In this document: positions 16,328 to 27,353 of the stretch, piece after piece
How positions within the stretch are numbered: position 1 is the stretch's first letter
How the letters are laid out: each line of letters opens with the position of its first letter
Assembly (NCBI RefSeq): GCF_002260525.1
Contig: NZ_MRYI01000007.1
Coordinates: forward strand, 124,001 to 188,000
DNA: 64,000 nt
Direction: 5' to 3'
Origin: Hahella sp. CCB-MM4
GTDB lineage: Bacteria; Pseudomonadota; Gammaproteobacteria; Pseudomonadales; Oleiphilaceae
Made by a program: the position numbers and the translations under genes
The notes under the pieces: model-generated
Seen by the model: the letters and a program-made list of their open reading frames with translations, nothing else
The model's database searches: none
Told to the model about the DNA's origin: nothing

Positions 16328-19300
16328 ATGACTATTATCGAAAAAACTGTTCCTGCAAGGGCAGAAGAGAGCGTTCCTGGTAGTAGTGGTATTACGTTTT
16401 CAGGGTTGGATCCCATCCTGGGCAGTTTAGGGGTGTTAGGCAATCTGCTGGTATCTGATGGTCAGGATACCTACACATTGAATAACGATTGGTTTACAGA
16501 CCCTATCACCAGCATGAAAGAGGGGTTCAGCCGCAATCCTGAACAGTTTCAGGCACTGCTCTCCCAGATATTGGGCGATGTGGAAGGAAATGCGTTAGGG
16601 GCACCGGTCAGGGATCCCACAGTTCTTGGAACCTGGTATCCCATAAAAAACGGGGATGTGGAAACCGGTCTGTATCTTGTCAGTTATAACAAGGCAGGTG
16701 ACACGGTCCTGGGATTCGGTGCCTTGCACGAATGGAAAGTGCCCCAGGCGCCATCGGAAGCCCTGCTTCAGGTGACCGCCTTTGTCCTGGTGCCCTTCGT
16801 AAAAGTGGGGAGTGGCAGCTTCGACCTGACGTTCGACTCGGTCGGCTATCCTATTTTGATGGGGGCAGCGGTGGACGGGGCTGCCACCACTCCTTTGGTG
16901 GATATTAACGGTGTCCAGTTCAATGGAGTAAAGGCCAGTGTCTCCATCGATTTTGCCGCCAGTAATCCGTTCGGTGTTTCACTTGAGGTGCTGGCATTAC
17001 AATTGCCCGGCGATGCCCAGCCATCCAATCGTTCCATCGCTGACCTCGAAGCCATATCGGGTGTGCAGCTGACCAATACCGCCAGCGCCCTGTTCGTTGG
17101 CGCATTGACCAAAACCTTCCCGGATCAGGAAGACAGGATACGGTACTTTGCGCCGCTATTTGGTCTTTCCTCCATGGTGCCGGGCTCGAGCGTCAGCCTG
17201 CCGATACTGGCCTGGTATGACTTGTTTGCCAATTCCAGCAATCCGGCAGAACCGTTCCAGAACTGGTTTACCGCTATCGGGTCGGATCCCCAGCTCCTGA
17301 GCACCTGGTTGTCCTGCCTGGGAGGCTTTATCGGCGACAAATCCGTGTCTGTGACGGGAACCGGAGATCGCAATACGCCTTTTGCCGTCGCTATTCTCTC
17401 CTTTGAATCTATCGGCACTTTGCAGGTGACTACCGCTTCGGTGGTTGAGGAAAATCACGGACGGTTTTTCTATCCGGGGTTAGCGTTTGCCGGCAAATCC
17501 ATTGCGCTTGGCACCTCGGATGCCGTCTTTATCCCGAGCGCCAATCTCGAACTGGGGGCGTTTGCCCTCAGCCAGCAGGGAATATCCGCGTCACCGGAAC
17601 TGAACTTCCTGTTTAAGTTTGCCTTGCAGAACAAAACCGACGGCGACCCGTTGGCAACGTTTCAGGAGTCTGGTGACAGCTACAGCGTCGGTTCGCTTGA
17701 AGGGGGCCTGACCCTGGACCTGAGTGGCAAGCCGGTTCCACATTTCTATCTTAACAACGTGGATATACCTTCAAGCAGCTTCCAGACATTGGATCTGCTG
17801 TCGCCGACACAACTGGCGGATGCCGGGGCCGCTCTTTTAAGTGATGGACTGAAGACGCTTCTGGGTGTCAGTTCTGACAACCCCAATGCGCTATCAAACA
17901 ATATTGCCGCTGTATTGGGGCTGATAGCACCGGGAAGTGCAGGGGACAACTGGCCGGAGGATCTGGTTCCACCATTCTCCGCGAGCGGGATGGAGAACTC
18001 CATTCTCAACCCTATCAAGGCACTGGCGGATTACTATCTGAGTATTCTGGAATACTCAGGCAAGGTCGCGAATCAATCTGCTTTTTACTACATGGTGGAG
18101 AGCTTTGCCCTGTTGCTGGAGAAAGATACCGGCTCCACCAGTATTACGGTCACCGGTGACGGGACACCACAATCCCCCTGGCTGGCGGGAATTTCGATCA
18201 GTAATACGGCACTGCCCGCGTACGTCCAGTTTTTCCAGGAACCCATTGAGGGTGGCGGAAGCAGACTGAATCTCGGGGTGTCGATGATACCTGAGATTGT
18301 CGTCAGTACTGTTACCGTGAAACCTTCCCTGAATCTTTCCGTGGCCAGCATCGAGTTTCCTTCATCAGGCAATCTGTCTGCCACCTGGCTACCGATTGCC
18401 TCCGCGGCTCTGAGTCTGCCTAATCCCATACAGACGCCTGAGGTCGGTGGGTTGTCTGTCAGCATCGGGCCGTCCCAGCTGTCTGCGGCTTGGAGCCGCT
18501 TCAGCGGTTGGTCCTGGTCCATGTTTGTGGATGAGCCGGCGCTGGTCGTCAATGGAGATAAAATTTCTCTCGGGCAGAGTCTGAATTTTGATGACCAAAG
18601 CTCGCTTCAGGATCTGGTGACCACAGGGCAGGCGACCTTTGCCCCGTTCCTGGTGGCCGCCCTGGGAACATTCCTCATGCGGACAGAAACGCGGCCGGGT
18701 CTGTTCTTTACCGGTGCCATGGGATTGGTGCCGGATATCACAAGTTCCCCCATATTCCCTCAGGGACTGGCTTGGAGCGGTTTCGACCAATTTACCATTA
18801 CCAGTTTCAGCAATCCGTTTCCGGATCTGCGCAAGCAATTGGCCAGCGACTATGCCAGTCAGGCCAAAGCGCAGAGTATGTTATCTCTGCTTGCCTGGAC
18901 CATTGATACTTCCTTGACCAAGGCTCCTGACATCGGTGGAACCGGAACCTATAACGATCCTTATCCCATGCCGATTCCCTTCGGCTTTGATATCTACAGC
19001 TGGTTCACGCCACAGGATCAGGTGCTGGGGCTTGGGGTAGGGCGAGAGGATAACTTTCAGTACCAGACCACTGTCAGTGGTACCGACGTCAAATTCAAGT
19101 TTGATCTGCAAAGCCGGCTAAGCCTCATTGAATATTCGCTCGCCAAGGGCGCCCTGGATAATCTGAACAATCTGCCGGCCTTTAATTTCCTGGGGACTCT
19201 GTCCAACCCGGATGGAACACTATTGGTCGACCTTCCGGATAATCTCGGCAGTGTGGAAAAAGTGATTCTGGGGTGCAACTTATCGATCAGTTCTTCCGGA

Positions 19301-22300
19301 GGAATTACCTTTGTTCCGGTGGTCACATTATCCGGTGCGACACTGCCCGGACAGGCTAAGCAGGATATCACGCTGGAGACATACCAGAGCGACAGTTTTA
19401 CCTCAGCTCTGCAATCCAGTTTCCAGACATTGCTGAATGCTGCCGTCCAGGCTGCCGTGGTGCAGGTGAAAGATGTCGCCGGATTTACCACGGCTTACGA
19501 TCTGCTTTCAATTCTGGGCCTGACGTTAACCCGGAAGGCGGACAACGATCCCTACGGTATCAACAGTTCCGGATGGCAGGGGCTGCTTTCGGATCCGAAC
19601 AGCTACATTCGCAATCAGTTGATTTCCCTACTGGAAAACCAGGAATCCCGCACGGAATTTTTCAACTTCCTACAGCAGGTATTCCACATCACCATACCCA
19701 GCTTCCCGACCTCCTTCCTGGAGCTCATGGCGGGGCTGGAAATCTGTGGCCCTGCGGATCAAGGGTATCCGCTGCAACCGCTGGCTGTTCTGCAGATTCT
19801 GTCTAATCCGGTTGACGGTCTGAAGACCCGCTTTGATAACCTGTTCTCCAATGCACAAACACTTGCCACTCTGACGGGAGAATTGACTCGAAACATACCC
19901 GAAGCCAAGTACGGCAGGGTCTCGTTCTCGTCCAATACCAACGGCGTTATTTCTGTGCAGGTTCTCCCCGCCGATGCGTTCGAACTGGGGAGCTTTCTCC
20001 AGGTGAGCGGCGGAATCCAGCTGGATTTGGTCAACCGCAAGCTTACCGGTGACATATCCGCCTATAACCCGACTTTGCAACTGTCGTTGGTAGACAGTCT
20101 GACGCTCGATCTTGCGACAGGCTCAGTAGAAGTGTCGGTCGGCAGTGAAATTGTCTGGGGCAATGACTCCAAGCCTGCCGCACAGCCTCTGACGTTACTG
20201 CCGTTTAACAGTGATTCATTCTTGAATCAGGTGGCTGACCTGGCGCCGGTTTACAGTTTAAATATTCTGCTGAATGCGGGGATTGAAGAACGGCTTCTGA
20301 AGCCTTATCCGCTGATACAGAAACTGTTTGTCGGATTTGGGCTGGCAGTAACTGCCGAAGGACAAAACGGCTACCAGATGGCCGCCATTCTGGGGATTCT
20401 CCGGGATCCACTGGGCTGGTTGCTTTCGGATGCGGTATTGGGTACTAACGGCCGATTTGACGTGGCCAAATTCGTGGAACTGCTGGGGAATCTCCCGCAG
20501 GTTGCATCGTCTACCGGAATCACCTTGACTCCGACGCCGAGTCAGGGGCTGGACATCAGTGGCTTGCCCTACAACTTCGGTATCAGCCTGACCGGGGCCG
20601 ATGGCATGGCCAGCCTGGGCTTTACCACTCAGGATATTTCCATTGCCGATAACCTAGGCAAACTCGATAAGTTAAATCTCAATATCGGCATCGGCCCCAC
20701 CTATCAGCCCGCGTTTTCAGGGCAGATGGAAATTTCAGCACCCGAGTTACCGGCGCCCTTCTTTACCACGGTCGGATACAACCGGGGCTTCCTGCTGAAA
20801 CTGTCCCAGGGAACTGCTTCCGCCCCCACAGGTTTAGGTGTACAGCTGTTCCCATTCCAGGGATGGGGAACTGTGGCGGGAGAGGCGGCCAGTCTCGCTG
20901 CTGCAACGGTTATCCAGCAAATCACCCCGAAACTTCTGGATGCTTTGGAAAACTCAGGGGCTCAGGCTTTTGTATCAAGGATGCGGACCTTTGCGACCAG
21001 TGTGGATCTGGAGGCTTTGGTTAACGAAATCCTGGCCACATTAACGCCGGAAAACTTCAGTAAATACAGTGCGGATCAATTGCTTCAAATGCTGTTGACG
21101 CAGGCATTTGACTGGCTCAAAGAACGTTTCTCCACAACGACAGCTCCTCAAACTGCCGACGCGGTCAAAACGTTGTTGTCCAATGTACTGCCGACTCAGA
21201 TCACGACCGAAGGTGGTCGGGTGGTGTTTAACCCCGGCGCGGATATTCCCATACAGGTTAAAGCGGGCCTGAATTCGGACGGTTATCTGGGACTGTGGAG
21301 CGACCTTAACGTACCGGAGTTGAAAATCGTCCAGGTGGATGTGGCGGAGACCGGTGTCGGCGTCAAAATCGACACTGGTGATATCCAGGTCAGCTTCGGT
21401 GTGCGCACCTTAATCCCGGTAGAGAGTCTGAACGGTCCGGCCTTGAGCCTGAATTATGTACAGGGCAGTGGCTTCGTCCTGGCATTCGATCCGTTGGCAG
21501 ACCCTTCGAATCCCTCACAGGCATCCTCGCTCAGCAGAGAATTACTACCGGTATTTTTCCCCGGCGAAGGCAGTCTTTCCACACGCCTGGAAGACTGGCT
21601 GCTGGATGTCATCAAAGATGTATTGCCCCGGTATATCTCTCTGCTGGTGCTGAATCAGAGCACGGTTCACCAGTGGCTTGAAACCCCGATTATCAATGAT
21701 GAAAAAGCGCCCACTCCAGTACTGATTTTTGAGGCGACATCGCTGGTCATCGTGGCTCCGGATACTAACCCCAAAGTGTATCTGCTCAATAGCTTTGATG
21801 CCCTGACGGCAATTACCCCCAAGAGCTTTTTTGGGAACTTCATCAAGACACTGATGGAGAACTCTTTAACGTTGCTGACCTTTGGGGCGAACAAGCAAGG
21901 CAAGATTACTATCGGGCCTCAGACCGGAACCCAGGATCACTATGGTATCCAGGTGGCCGCGCCGGATCTCACGCTTGCTTCAATCCCGAGTCTGGTGATT
22001 CAACTGGGGGCTTCGGATACCGCTTGGATAAGCGGTAGCGGAGGGCCGTCCGGCGATCCGGGTATCGGCTTCTATGTGCCTGTCACTGACAGCGGCGGCA
22101 ATGTTGAGGTGGATTTCACGTCGCTGAACATGGCGCTCTATAACGTTGGTTTCGACTATATCGGCACTAACGGTAAGCCTCTGGTGAATCTCAGCCGCTT
22201 CACCATGGATGCTGTGCAGCCCCGGGCATTGTTCAGTCTGAGTTTTGACAAGGGGTCACCAACACTGGATTTCGGTGCCGGTATCACCTTGAAGGATATT

Positions 22301-25300
22301 GCCATCTCGCTATCACCGAATAGTCTGGCATCGGGTGCGGGCGGTAATCCCATTGCCAGCAACCTGCTCGGTTCAGGAGGGGATAGTTCCCAGCAGAATC
22401 CGCCCACCAATCCAACGTTCTCCGCATCGGCCGGATATGTCTCCAATATCTACGTCAACCTCAAGAGCAATACCGGTAACGGCGATGAAGTGATTCTTCC
22501 CATACAGCGTTCCTTTGGGCCGCTGTATGTGGAAAATCTGGGGTTGGGTTGGGAACAGGCCACCAAGTATCTGGACTTCCTGTTTTCAGGCAGTGTCGAG
22601 CTGGCCGGGCTCAAGGCAAGCCTGATTGGTCTGACAGTTGGCGTACCGACGAAAACCCCAACGGAGTTTGATAAATATTCCATAGATCTGCAGGGACTGA
22701 ACATCACCTATCAGGGCGGTAGTGTGTCGGTGAATGCCGGTCTGTTGAAGTCTGACAATCCCATCGAATATAACGGTGTGGCGATTGTCAGTGCCGGTGA
22801 TTTTACCCTTGGGGCTCTGGGCTCTTACGCTGAAATTCCGACGCCGGACGGCGATAATGTTCCGTCTCTGTTCGTCTTCGGTGCTTTGGATTTCCCCCTG
22901 GGCGGTATTCCAGAGTTCTTTATTACCGGGGTCGCTGCCGGTTTCAGCTATAACCGATCGCTGACGATTCCGCCGATCGATGAGGTCCAGACTTTCCCAT
23001 TGGTGGAAGGTGTGGCAAAAGGCACCTTCAGCAGCGGCGAGGATCCGAAGTCAGCTCTGGTAAAACTGGGTGAAAGTGTACAGCCGGAAATAGGGCAGTA
23101 CTGGCTGGCAGCGGGACTGAAGTTCACCACATACAAACTGTTGAACTCAACCGCACTGCTGTTTATCAGTTTCGGGCGCGAGTTTGAGATCAACCTGCTC
23201 GGGCTCAGTTATGCCTCGCTGCCGCCTGAGGTCAAACAGAACATGGCGCTGGCTTATTTTGAGCTAGCCCTGAAAGTATCGTTCAGGCCGTCAGATGGGG
23301 TTGTGTCAGCAGAAGCCCAGCTGACCCCGAATTCCTTTGTCCTGTCCACGGATTGCAAAGTGACCGGTGGTTTCGCGTTCTACCTCTGGTACAAAACAAT
23401 TCAGGCAGCAGACGGCGGAACCATTCCTGCGGGACAGTTCGTTATCACCCTGGGCGGATACCACCCGGCCTTCCAGAAACCGTCCTATTATCCGACCGTT
23501 CCCCGTTTGGGCATGGTCTGGAAAATGGACATCAGCGTCGGCAAGATCAGCATAGACGGCGGCGCTTATTTTGCGCTATGTCCGACCGCGGTGATGGCCG
23601 GAGGTTACCTGGATGTGACCTTCGAACTCGGGCCGCTCAAGGCGTGGTTGAACGCTTACGCCAACTTCCTGATCGAATGGCAGCCGTTCTACTTTAACGT
23701 CGGTATCGGGGTGACGGTTGGAGCCTCCTTCGGCACTACCATCGCGGGTGTTTCCATCACCATCAAAGCCGAACTGGGTGCTCAACTTCAGTTGGAAGGG
23801 CCTCCCACACACGGCAAGGTGGAAGTGGACTGGTATGTGATTTCCTTCACCATCCCGGTTGGCTCGGGCTCCAATGCGACCGAAGACAATAACCTGGATT
23901 GGTCCGCCTTTGAGCAGAACTTCCTGCCTGCACCAGTGCAGTCCGGAAGTGGTGGAAGCAGCCAGGCGAAATTGCTGGCGGCATCAGACGCCAGTGTCCA
24001 ACAGGTGGTGAAATGGAATGCTCTATCCGGCCTGCTGAACCAGAATACGGACAGTGATATCTGGCTGGTACAACCGGTGCCGTTCTCTGTCTCTTCCGCT
24101 TCGGCGATTCCCTGCCGGGAGGTCACTGTGACGGCAGATGACGGCAGCGACAAAAAAGTGGTTTATCAGCAGAATAGCAGCGCTCCACTTGGGGTGCGCC
24201 CGATGGGGTATAACGACAATCTCGACTCTCCACTGAATGTTGAAGTGATAGACCAGGGCGGAGGTCTTGTGGATCTGGTCGCTCGCGGACTCACCCTGAC
24301 GTTGGGCAAAAACGGAGCTCCCAGTGCCTTGTGGTCCCAGGATCCGCTGAACCGGCAACAGGCTCCTGCGGCTGATGATCTGCTGATTCCCGGCGCATTC
24401 TTCGGTCTGACACTGGCGGCGGATGCCTATCTCTATACCGGAGATGTACCCGCATTTCCGATATCGAATCTGAAGTATACGTTAGGGGATATTAAAGACC
24501 TGCCGTTCTCTTCCGTACCTGATTATCCCGCAGCGCAGACATACTCTCAGTTGAATGCCTATACACAATTGATGACTTCCATCATGTCCAGCGATGTGAT
24601 TCCGGTACGTAACGCCATCTATGCCACCCTGGAAGCCTATAACATTCTGGCCCCGGCCGATCCTGACCTGTCGGTGACGGCTTCATCGGCGGATCTGGTG
24701 CTTCAGGCGCCCCCGGTGATTGCTCGGATTGGCGTTTACCAGAATGGTGGTGTCGTTGAGCCCGGGAATGCTCCTGTATTGACTGCTGCACCAAAAGTAG
24801 CCGCATCGCCAAAACAGGCGCAGGTTAAGTCTCCAGAGTTGCTTGGGCTATTCAGGCGCTATCGCTCTACCGCACCGGCAGCAAAAACATTGACCGCCAT
24901 GCCTTCCTATCGTGGTCAGGCAAAAGGACGCTGGACTGTTACCAGTGGCGTGGTCAAGCGTTCAGCGGCAGCCACCAGCCTCAGCAGCATTCCTGAGCCG
25001 GAATTCCGTACTCTCTATAACGGAGGTATCGCGGTCTGGAAGGTCGACAACCAGACAGGCAGCACAATTGATGTGTCCGGCAAACTTCCTGTGGTTGTGG
25101 CGACTTTCAACCGTAGCGGTGCACTACTGGTCCTGACAACGCTGGCACCGGATTACGGCACCTACACCTTGCCTGAAGGAACCGCCAGTGTTGCTGTGCA
25201 GGTCTTCGGTGGTGAGGCTGGCGATACCATCGGCTGGCAGCGTGACACCGTCCTGTCCAAGGTGAGTTCCTGCTGGACAGCGGCGGATGCGTGCCTGATC

Positions 25301-25810
25301 CGGGTTCAGAACAGCCAGCGTATCGATGCCATCGGCGGTGCCGAAATAGGTGTCCTGGCGGCAGACAAACTACTACAGCGCAACCGGATAACTGGGGCCA
25401 ACCAGCGGCAGTACGACGGCTGGATTCAAACTCTGTTCCCGGCCGGTTCCAGCATGATCGGGGTTTTACTGTCCGGTAGTGATGTCTCCGCAGACGCCAT
25501 CTCGATGACCCTCGCAAGAGGCCGGATACCGACCAAACAGGATCAGGTCAGTGTGTCGAACAGGGAACAGTACAGCGACAGCACATTGCTGCTGTACCAA
25601 GTACCTGACGGAGCTGATACCGATTACATCGGAAGCCTGTTAACCATGGAAGACGACAGCACTTCCGTGCTTGGAATCTACGGCCTGAGCAATGTCGATG
25701 CGATGGCTAAAACCACACTCTGGAATCGCCTGAGCCTGGACTACCAGGCATTGGATCTGGAACAACCGGAACAGGCGTCAGTACAGGTTAAAGTTCAGAC
25801 AAAGGGATAA
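16328..25810 (+). CDS. Giant 3160-residue DUF6603-like protein
   Basis: The single uninterrupted frame encodes about 330 kDa of beta-strand-rich sequence. From residue 1 to about 2000 it repeats loosely related units of amphipathic strands, helices such as LAxWxxxxLxxL, and short VTGxGxxxxPW-type loops. Residues about 2100-2530 (GVAAGFSYNR, CKVTGGFAFYLWY, GGYHPAF near 2376 and LEGPPTHGKVEVDW near 2489) look like the DUF6603 region known from large bacterial and fungal proteins of unknown role. The last 600 residues contain basic linkers and beta-sandwich-like stretches. There is no signal peptide, transmembrane helix, catalytic motif or known toxin domain that I can see. The gene is followed after four bases by the next one. 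Confidence 0.8.
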   Translation: MTIIEKTVPARAEESVPGSSGITFSGLDPILGSLGVLGNLLVSDGQDTYTLNNDWFTDPITSMKEGFSRNPEQFQALLSQILGDVEGNALGAPVRDPTVLGTWYPIKNGDVETGLYLVSYNKAGDTVLGFGALHEWKVPQAPSEALLQVTAFVLVPFVKVGSGSFDLTFDSVGYPILMGAAVDGAATTPLVDINGVQFNGVKASVSIDFAASNPFGVSLEVLALQLPGDAQPSNRSIADLEAISGVQLTNTASALFVGALTKTFPDQEDRIRYFAPLFGLSSMVPGSSVSLPILAWYDLFANSSNPAEPFQNWFTAIGSDPQLLSTWLSCLGGFIGDKSVSVTGTGDRNTPFAVAILSFESIGTLQVTTASVVEENHGRFFYPGLAFAGKSIALGTSDAVFIPSANLELGAFALSQQGISASPELNFLFKFALQNKTDGDPLATFQESGDSYSVGSLEGGLTLDLSGKPVPHFYLNNVDIPSSSFQTLDLLSPTQLADAGAALLSDGLKTLLGVSSDNPNALSNNIAAVLGLIAPGSAGDNWPEDLVPPFSASGMENSILNPIKALADYYLSILEYSGKVANQSAFYYMVESFALLLEKDTGSTSITVTGDGTPQSPWLAGISISNTALPAYVQFFQEPIEGGGSRLNLGVSMIPEIVVSTVTVKPSLNLSVASIEFPSSGNLSATWLPIASAALSLPNPIQTPEVGGLSVSIGPSQLSAAWSRFSGWSWSMFVDEPALVVNGDKISLGQSLNFDDQSSLQDLVTTGQATFAPFLVAALGTFLMRTETRPGLFFTGAMGLVPDITSSPIFPQGLAWSGFDQFTITSFSNPFPDLRKQLASDYASQAKAQSMLSLLAWTIDTSLTKAPDIGGTGTYNDPYPMPIPFGFDIYSWFTPQDQVLGLGVGREDNFQYQTTVSGTDVKFKFDLQSRLSLIEYSLAKGALDNLNNLPAFNFLGTLSNPDGTLLVDLPDNLGSVEKVILGCNLSISSSGGITFVPVVTLSGATLPGQAKQDITLETYQSDSFTSALQSSFQTLLNAAVQAAVVQVKDVAGFTTAYDLLSILGLTLTRKADNDPYGINSSGWQGLLSDPNSYIRNQLISLLENQESRTEFFNFLQQVFHITIPSFPTSFLELMAGLEICGPADQGYPLQPLAVLQILSNPVDGLKTRFDNLFSNAQTLATLTGELTRNIPEAKYGRVSFSSNTNGVISVQVLPADAFELGSFLQVSGGIQLDLVNRKLTGDISAYNPTLQLSLVDSLTLDLATGSVEVSVGSEIVWGNDSKPAAQPLTLLPFNSDSFLNQVADLAPVYSLNILLNAGIEERLLKPYPLIQKLFVGFGLAVTAEGQNGYQMAAILGILRDPLGWLLSDAVLGTNGRFDVAKFVELLGNLPQVASSTGITLTPTPSQGLDISGLPYNFGISLTGADGMASLGFTTQDISIADNLGKLDKLNLNIGIGPTYQPAFSGQMEISAPELPAPFFTTVGYNRGFLLKLSQGTASAPTGLGVQLFPFQGWGTVAGEAASLAAATVIQQITPKLLDALENSGAQAFVSRMRTFATSVDLEALVNEILATLTPENFSKYSADQLLQMLLTQAFDWLKERFSTTTAPQTADAVKTLLSNVLPTQITTEGGRVVFNPGADIPIQVKAGLNSDGYLGLWSDLNVPELKIVQVDVAETGVGVKIDTGDIQVSFGVRTLIPVESLNGPALSLNYVQGSGFVLAFDPLADPSNPSQASSLSRELLPVFFPGEGSLSTRLEDWLLDVIKDVLPRYISLLVLNQSTVHQWLETPIINDEKAPTPVLIFEATSLVIVAPDTNPKVYLLNSFDALTAITPKSFFGNFIKTLMENSLTLLTFGANKQGKITIGPQTGTQDHYGIQVAAPDLTLASIPSLVIQLGASDTAWISGSGGPSGDPGIGFYVPVTDSGGNVEVDFTSLNMALYNVGFDYIGTNGKPLVNLSRFTMDAVQPRALFSLSFDKGSPTLDFGAGITLKDIAISLSPNSLASGAGGNPIASNLLGSGGDSSQQNPPTNPTFSASAGYVSNIYVNLKSNTGNGDEVILPIQRSFGPLYVENLGLGWEQATKYLDFLFSGSVELAGLKASLIGLTVGVPTKTPTEFDKYSIDLQGLNITYQGGSVSVNAGLLKSDNPIEYNGVAIVSAGDFTLGALGSYAEIPTPDGDNVPSLFVFGALDFPLGGIPEFFITGVAAGFSYNRSLTIPPIDEVQTFPLVEGVAKGTFSSGEDPKSALVKLGESVQPEIGQYWLAAGLKFTTYKLLNSTALLFISFGREFEINLLGLSYASLPPEVKQNMALAYFELALKVSFRPSDGVVSAEAQLTPNSFVLSTDCKVTGGFAFYLWYKTIQAADGGTIPAGQFVITLGGYHPAFQKPSYYPTVPRLGMVWKMDISVGKISIDGGAYFALCPTAVMAGGYLDVTFELGPLKAWLNAYANFLIEWQPFYFNVGIGVTVGASFGTTIAGVSITIKAELGAQLQLEGPPTHGKVEVDWYVISFTIPVGSGSNATEDNNLDWSAFEQNFLPAPVQSGSGGSSQAKLLAASDASVQQVVKWNALSGLLNQNTDSDIWLVQPVPFSVSSASAIPCREVTVTADDGSDKKVVYQQNSSAPLGVRPMGYNDNLDSPLNVEVIDQGGGLVDLVARGLTLTLGKNGAPSALWSQDPLNRQQAPAADDLLIPGAFFGLTLAADAYLYTGDVPAFPISNLKYTLGDIKDLPFSSVPDYPAAQTYSQLNAYTQLMTSIMSSDVIPVRNAIYATLEAYNILAPADPDLSVTASSADLVLQAPPVIARIGVYQNGGVVEPGNAPVLTAAPKVAASPKQAQVKSPELLGLFRRYRSTAPAAKTLTAMPSYRGQAKGRWTVTSGVVKRSAAATSLSSIPEPEFRTLYNGGIAVWKVDNQTGSTIDVSGKLPVVVATFNRSGALLVLTTLAPDYGTYTLPEGTASVAVQVFGGEAGDTIGWQRDTVLSKVSSCWTAADACLIRVQNSQRIDAIGGAEIGVLAADKLLQRNRITGANQRQYDGWIQTLFPAGSSMIGVLLSGSDVSADAISMTLARGRIPTKQDQVSVSNREQYSDSTLLLYQVPDGADTDYIGSLLTMEDDSTSVLGIYGLSNVDAMAKTTLWNRLSLDYQALDLEQPEQASVQVKVQTKG

Positions 25811-25814
25811 GCCA

Positions 25815-27353
25815 ATGAGCACAAAAGTCACTGTCGGAAGTGGCGCTATCGGCGCTGGTGAAATCAAATTTTACGATTCGATTCAACCGCCGCTGACTGC
25901 CGGGTCTTATACCCTGCAGGCCACTCAAACCATTCAGAATCTGCCTGGGCAGAAAGACGATCCAACTTACGTGGCAAGTCAGCAGTTAAGGGTGGACGGT
26001 CCACGTTTTACTCTGGACCCGTCACAGATCAGCTCAGTCTTTCCGCCGGCCAATCAATTGGGTAATTTTGATAACGATTTACCTCATATCGTTTTCAACA
26101 ATTTTGCTTTGCCCTGGTCCCGTGAAATCAATCCGCTATCTCAGGATATTAACCAGATCCCCTGGATGGGACTGCTGACGTTGTATCCGGATGATATGCC
26201 GTCAATGACCAACGTTAATCCGAACGTTTCGCCACCCCAGACCATCACTGTCTCCGAACTGATTCATCCATCCAACGCAAAAGTTCTGCCGCCGGATCTG
26301 GGAGATACCATTTACGAACCCGACAGTACCAAGGTGACCGTGGTGGATGTGAATCTGGCGTTCTTCCAGGCCATTGCTCCGTCTCTGGATGAGTTGCCGT
26401 TTCTTGCCCATGGCAGACAGGTGAATACGGACGGGAAAGTCATGCTCGGCATGGATGCCGACGGCTGCTTTTCTCTGCTGGTAGGCAACCGTCTGCCAAT
26501 GGCCACGGACGACGGGATTACCAAGAACACGATCTATCTGGTTTCCTATGAAGGCCACCAGGATCATTTGCACGGAAGCACCATTTCCGGCGATTACAAT
26601 CAGATTCGGCTGGTGTTGCTGGGTTCCTGGGAGTTCAGTGCGGCCCCCGCCAGGGGCAGTTTCATACAACTGATGGAAGACCTTTGCGACAAAGGACGTG
26701 GAGGCGTCACCCTGTATCAAATGCCGAAGCAGCAGACCAATCTTCCTCTTACTCCGAATGTAACCGTGGATGAGGCCTTGGACATAGGCTATGTGGCCCT
26801 GCAAAACAACATGCGTGTTGGGGAGAACGCCACCTCCTGGTATCGCGGACCACTGGTTCCGGCGCCGACCAAAAGAGATTTTAGCTACGGCCCCTACATC
26901 TTCAGCGATCACGCGATGCAATACGATCCGGGTACGGGGATATTCAATCACGCCTATAGCGCTGCCTGGCAGATCGGCAGGCTGCTGGCACTGTCGGATG
27001 CGACCTTTGCCCAGCAGTTGTTCCAGTGGCGCATGGACTACATTACCGAGATTAACAACGACGCCAAAAACGAAGAAATTCAATTGAAAGCTTCAGCCAT
27101 GATGGCACCGGAAGCCAACGGTGCCGCCGTCAACATGGTCAGTGCCACCCAGAGCCTGATGGCGACCAAGCTTTCCAAAGTGAAGTGGCCGAAAGTCACC
27201 CCGCGTACCCAGACCACTTTGGGCGATCATCTTCCCGGCATCATGAATAGTGATGAGGTTTCTGCCATTCACCAGAGCGGCGAGGATCCCCTGATCGAAC
27301 TGTCCAGAAAACTGAAAGGTGGCAGCGGAAAAGTAAAAGGAGCGAAAGCATGA
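25815..27353 (+). CDS. Unknown 512-residue protein, giant-protein operon
   Basis: The frame begins four bases after the giant gene and overlaps the next gene by four bases (ATGA), so it is translationally coupled on both sides. The N-terminal third is strand-rich (VTVGSGAIGAGEIKF, AGSYTLQATQTIQNLPG), the middle has an LLVGNRLPMA / TIYLVSYEGHQDHL core, and the C-terminal 150 residues are helical with a lysine-rich tail. I do not recognise a family with a known role. Proteins with similar 'value-plus-name' strand motifs occur beside other giant proteins of this kind, but that is memory, not a search. Confidence 0.65.
   Translation: MSTKVTVGSGAIGAGEIKFYDSIQPPLTAGSYTLQATQTIQNLPGQKDDPTYVASQQLRVDGPRFTLDPSQISSVFPPANQLGNFDNDLPHIVFNNFALPWSREINPLSQDINQIPWMGLLTLYPDDMPSMTNVNPNVSPPQTITVSELIHPSNAKVLPPDLGDTIYEPDSTKVTVVDVNLAFFQAIAPSLDELPFLAHGRQVNTDGKVMLGMDADGCFSLLVGNRLPMATDDGITKNTIYLVSYEGHQDHLHGSTISGDYNQIRLVLLGSWEFSAAPARGSFIQLMEDLCDKGRGGVTLYQMPKQQTNLPLTPNVTVDEALDIGYVALQNNMRVGENATSWYRGPLVPAPTKRDFSYGPYIFSDHAMQYDPGTGIFNHAYSAAWQIGRLLALSDATFAQQLFQWRMDYITEINNDAKNEEIQLKASAMMAPEANGAAVNMVSATQSLMATKLSKVKWPKVTPRTQTTLGDHLPGIMNSDEVSAIHQSGEDPLIELSRKLKGGSGKVKGAKA

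Noticed and set aside
16328-25810. Possible Tc-toxin, RTX or adhesin nature of the giant protein
   Set aside because: No nonapeptide RTX repeats, RHS/YD repeats, signal peptide or secretion signal were seen; only a DUF6603-like region was supported.
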